From Comamonadaceae bacterium (GTDB lineage Bacteria > Pseudomonadota > Gammaproteobacteria > Burkholderiales > Burkholderiaceae_C), in the NCBI GenBank assembly GCA_947457975.1, contig CANGYC010000005.1:1-24223 (forward strand): a DNA stretch of 24,223 nt, given 5' to 3'. This document shows, in pieces, positions 23,827 through 24,223 of the stretch. Made by a program: the position numbers and the translations under genes. The notes below the pieces were generated by a model. The model saw only the letters and a list, made by a program, of their open reading frames with translations, ran no database searches and had not been told where the DNA came from. Positions within the stretch are counted from its first letter, which is position 1. Each line of letters begins with the position of its first letter.

Positions 23827-24223
23827 ATGAACGCCCCCCTGCCCGAGCACATCCGCCAGGCCCTGGACACCGTCACGCTGGATGACAAGTACGCGCTGGC
23901 GCAGGGCCGTGCCTTCATGAGCGGGGTGCAGGCCCTGGTGCGCTTGCCCATGCTGCAACAGCAGCGCGACCAGCAGCAGGGCAAGCACACTGCGGGCTTC
24001 ATCTCTGGCTACCGGGGCTCGCCCCTGGGCGGCTACGACCAGGCCCTGTGGAAGGCGGCCCCCTATCTGCAGGACCGCCACATCCATTTCCAGCCCGGCG
24101 TCAACGAAGAGCTGGCCGCCACCGCCTTGTGGGGCACGCAGCAGCTGGGCTTTGCGACGCCGGGCAGCCACAAGTTCGACGGTGTATTTGGCATCTGGTA
24201 CGGCAAGGGCCCGGGCGTGGACC
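23827..24223 (+). CDS. Indolepyruvate:ferredoxin oxidoreductase family protein, N-terminal part
   Basis: The frame opens at an ATG with AGGAG 8 bases upstream and continues to the window edge (132 codons). It reads MNAPLPEHIRQALDTVTLDD, then the sequence of the thiamine-diphosphate-dependent 2-oxoacid oxidoreductase family: FISGYRGSPLGGYDQ and FQPGVNEELAATALWGTQQ. In Burkholderiales such openings belong to very long fused IorA-IorB proteins of about 1200 residues that decarboxylate indolepyruvate and other aryl pyruvates to acyl-CoA with ferredoxin. Only the start is visible, so the fusion itself is inferred. Confidence 0.88.
   Translation, partial: MNAPLPEHIRQALDTVTLDDKYALAQGRAFMSGVQALVRLPMLQQQRDQQQGKHTAGFISGYRGSPLGGYDQALWKAAPYLQDRHIHFQPGVNEELAATALWGTQQLGFATPGSHKFDGVFGIWYGKGPGVD

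Noticed and set aside
1..24223. CRISPR arrays, tRNA or rRNA genes, insertion sequences, integrases or phage genes
   Set aside because: I looked for regularly spaced repeats, transposase or integrase proteins and tRNA-like ends and saw none. The window is ordinary chromosome with short regulatory repeats.

Overview
The window is GC-rich, densely packed bacterial chromosome. Several features point to a betaproteobacterium of the Burkholderiales, most likely Comamonadaceae: the gene order amgK/lptD/surA/rsmA, a MaeB malic enzyme with a phosphotransacetylase-like tail, a GTP-dependent PEP carboxykinase, Liv-type ABC transporters, a VanA/VanB/VanR vanillate system and the start of a long indolepyruvate:ferredoxin oxidoreductase. 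This placement rests on recognised protein families, not on a database search. I see no rRNA, tRNA, CRISPR array, insertion sequence or phage gene.

Layout. (1) 1-2322, minus strand: amgK (cell-wall sugar kinase), rsmE (16S rRNA methyltransferase) and the N-terminal part of an MFS transporter. (2) 2382-6958, plus strand and divergent from amgK: lptD, surA and rsmA, closed by a strong bidirectional terminator. This is an outer-membrane biogenesis and ribosome-maturation operon. (3) 6996-8044, minus strand: a secreted barnase/RNase Sa-type ribonuclease followed by its barstar-type inhibitor, with a very strong hairpin at the barstar stop codon. (4) 8242-10551, minus strand: maeB, with a terminator-like hairpin directly in front of its ribosome binding site. 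(5) 10715-19697: an aromatic catabolism island. The minus strand carries vanR, livK, livH, livM, livG and livF. The divergent plus strand carries vanA, vanB and a short MetE-like methyltransferase. (6) 19736-21598, minus strand: pckG, with an elaborate set of repeats upstream. (7) 21875-23079, minus strand: a PsiF-repeat protein, an orphan and probably degenerate ABC ATPase, and a 55-residue membrane peptide. (8) 23151-24223, plus strand: a YiiM-like MOSC protein and the first 132 codons of an indolepyruvate:ferredoxin oxidoreductase.

How the genes fit together. The centre reads as a self-contained vanillate module. A Liv-type ABC importer could take up the aromatic acid, VanAB O-demethylates vanillate to protocatechuate and formaldehyde, and a GntR/FCD regulator sits between the two arms. 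A cobalamin-independent methionine-synthase-like protein follows vanB and may link the operon to one-carbon metabolism. The island is flanked by maeB and pckG, the two enzymes that draw C4 acids back toward pyruvate and PEP during growth on aromatics or organic acids.

The observations I rate highest are the liv-vanR-vanAB-metE-like module with a repeated 9-bp motif, the orphan ABC ATPase with a glutamine in place of the catalytic glutamate, the RNase/barstar pair, the terminator-like hairpin in the maeB leader, and the repeat cluster upstream of pckG.
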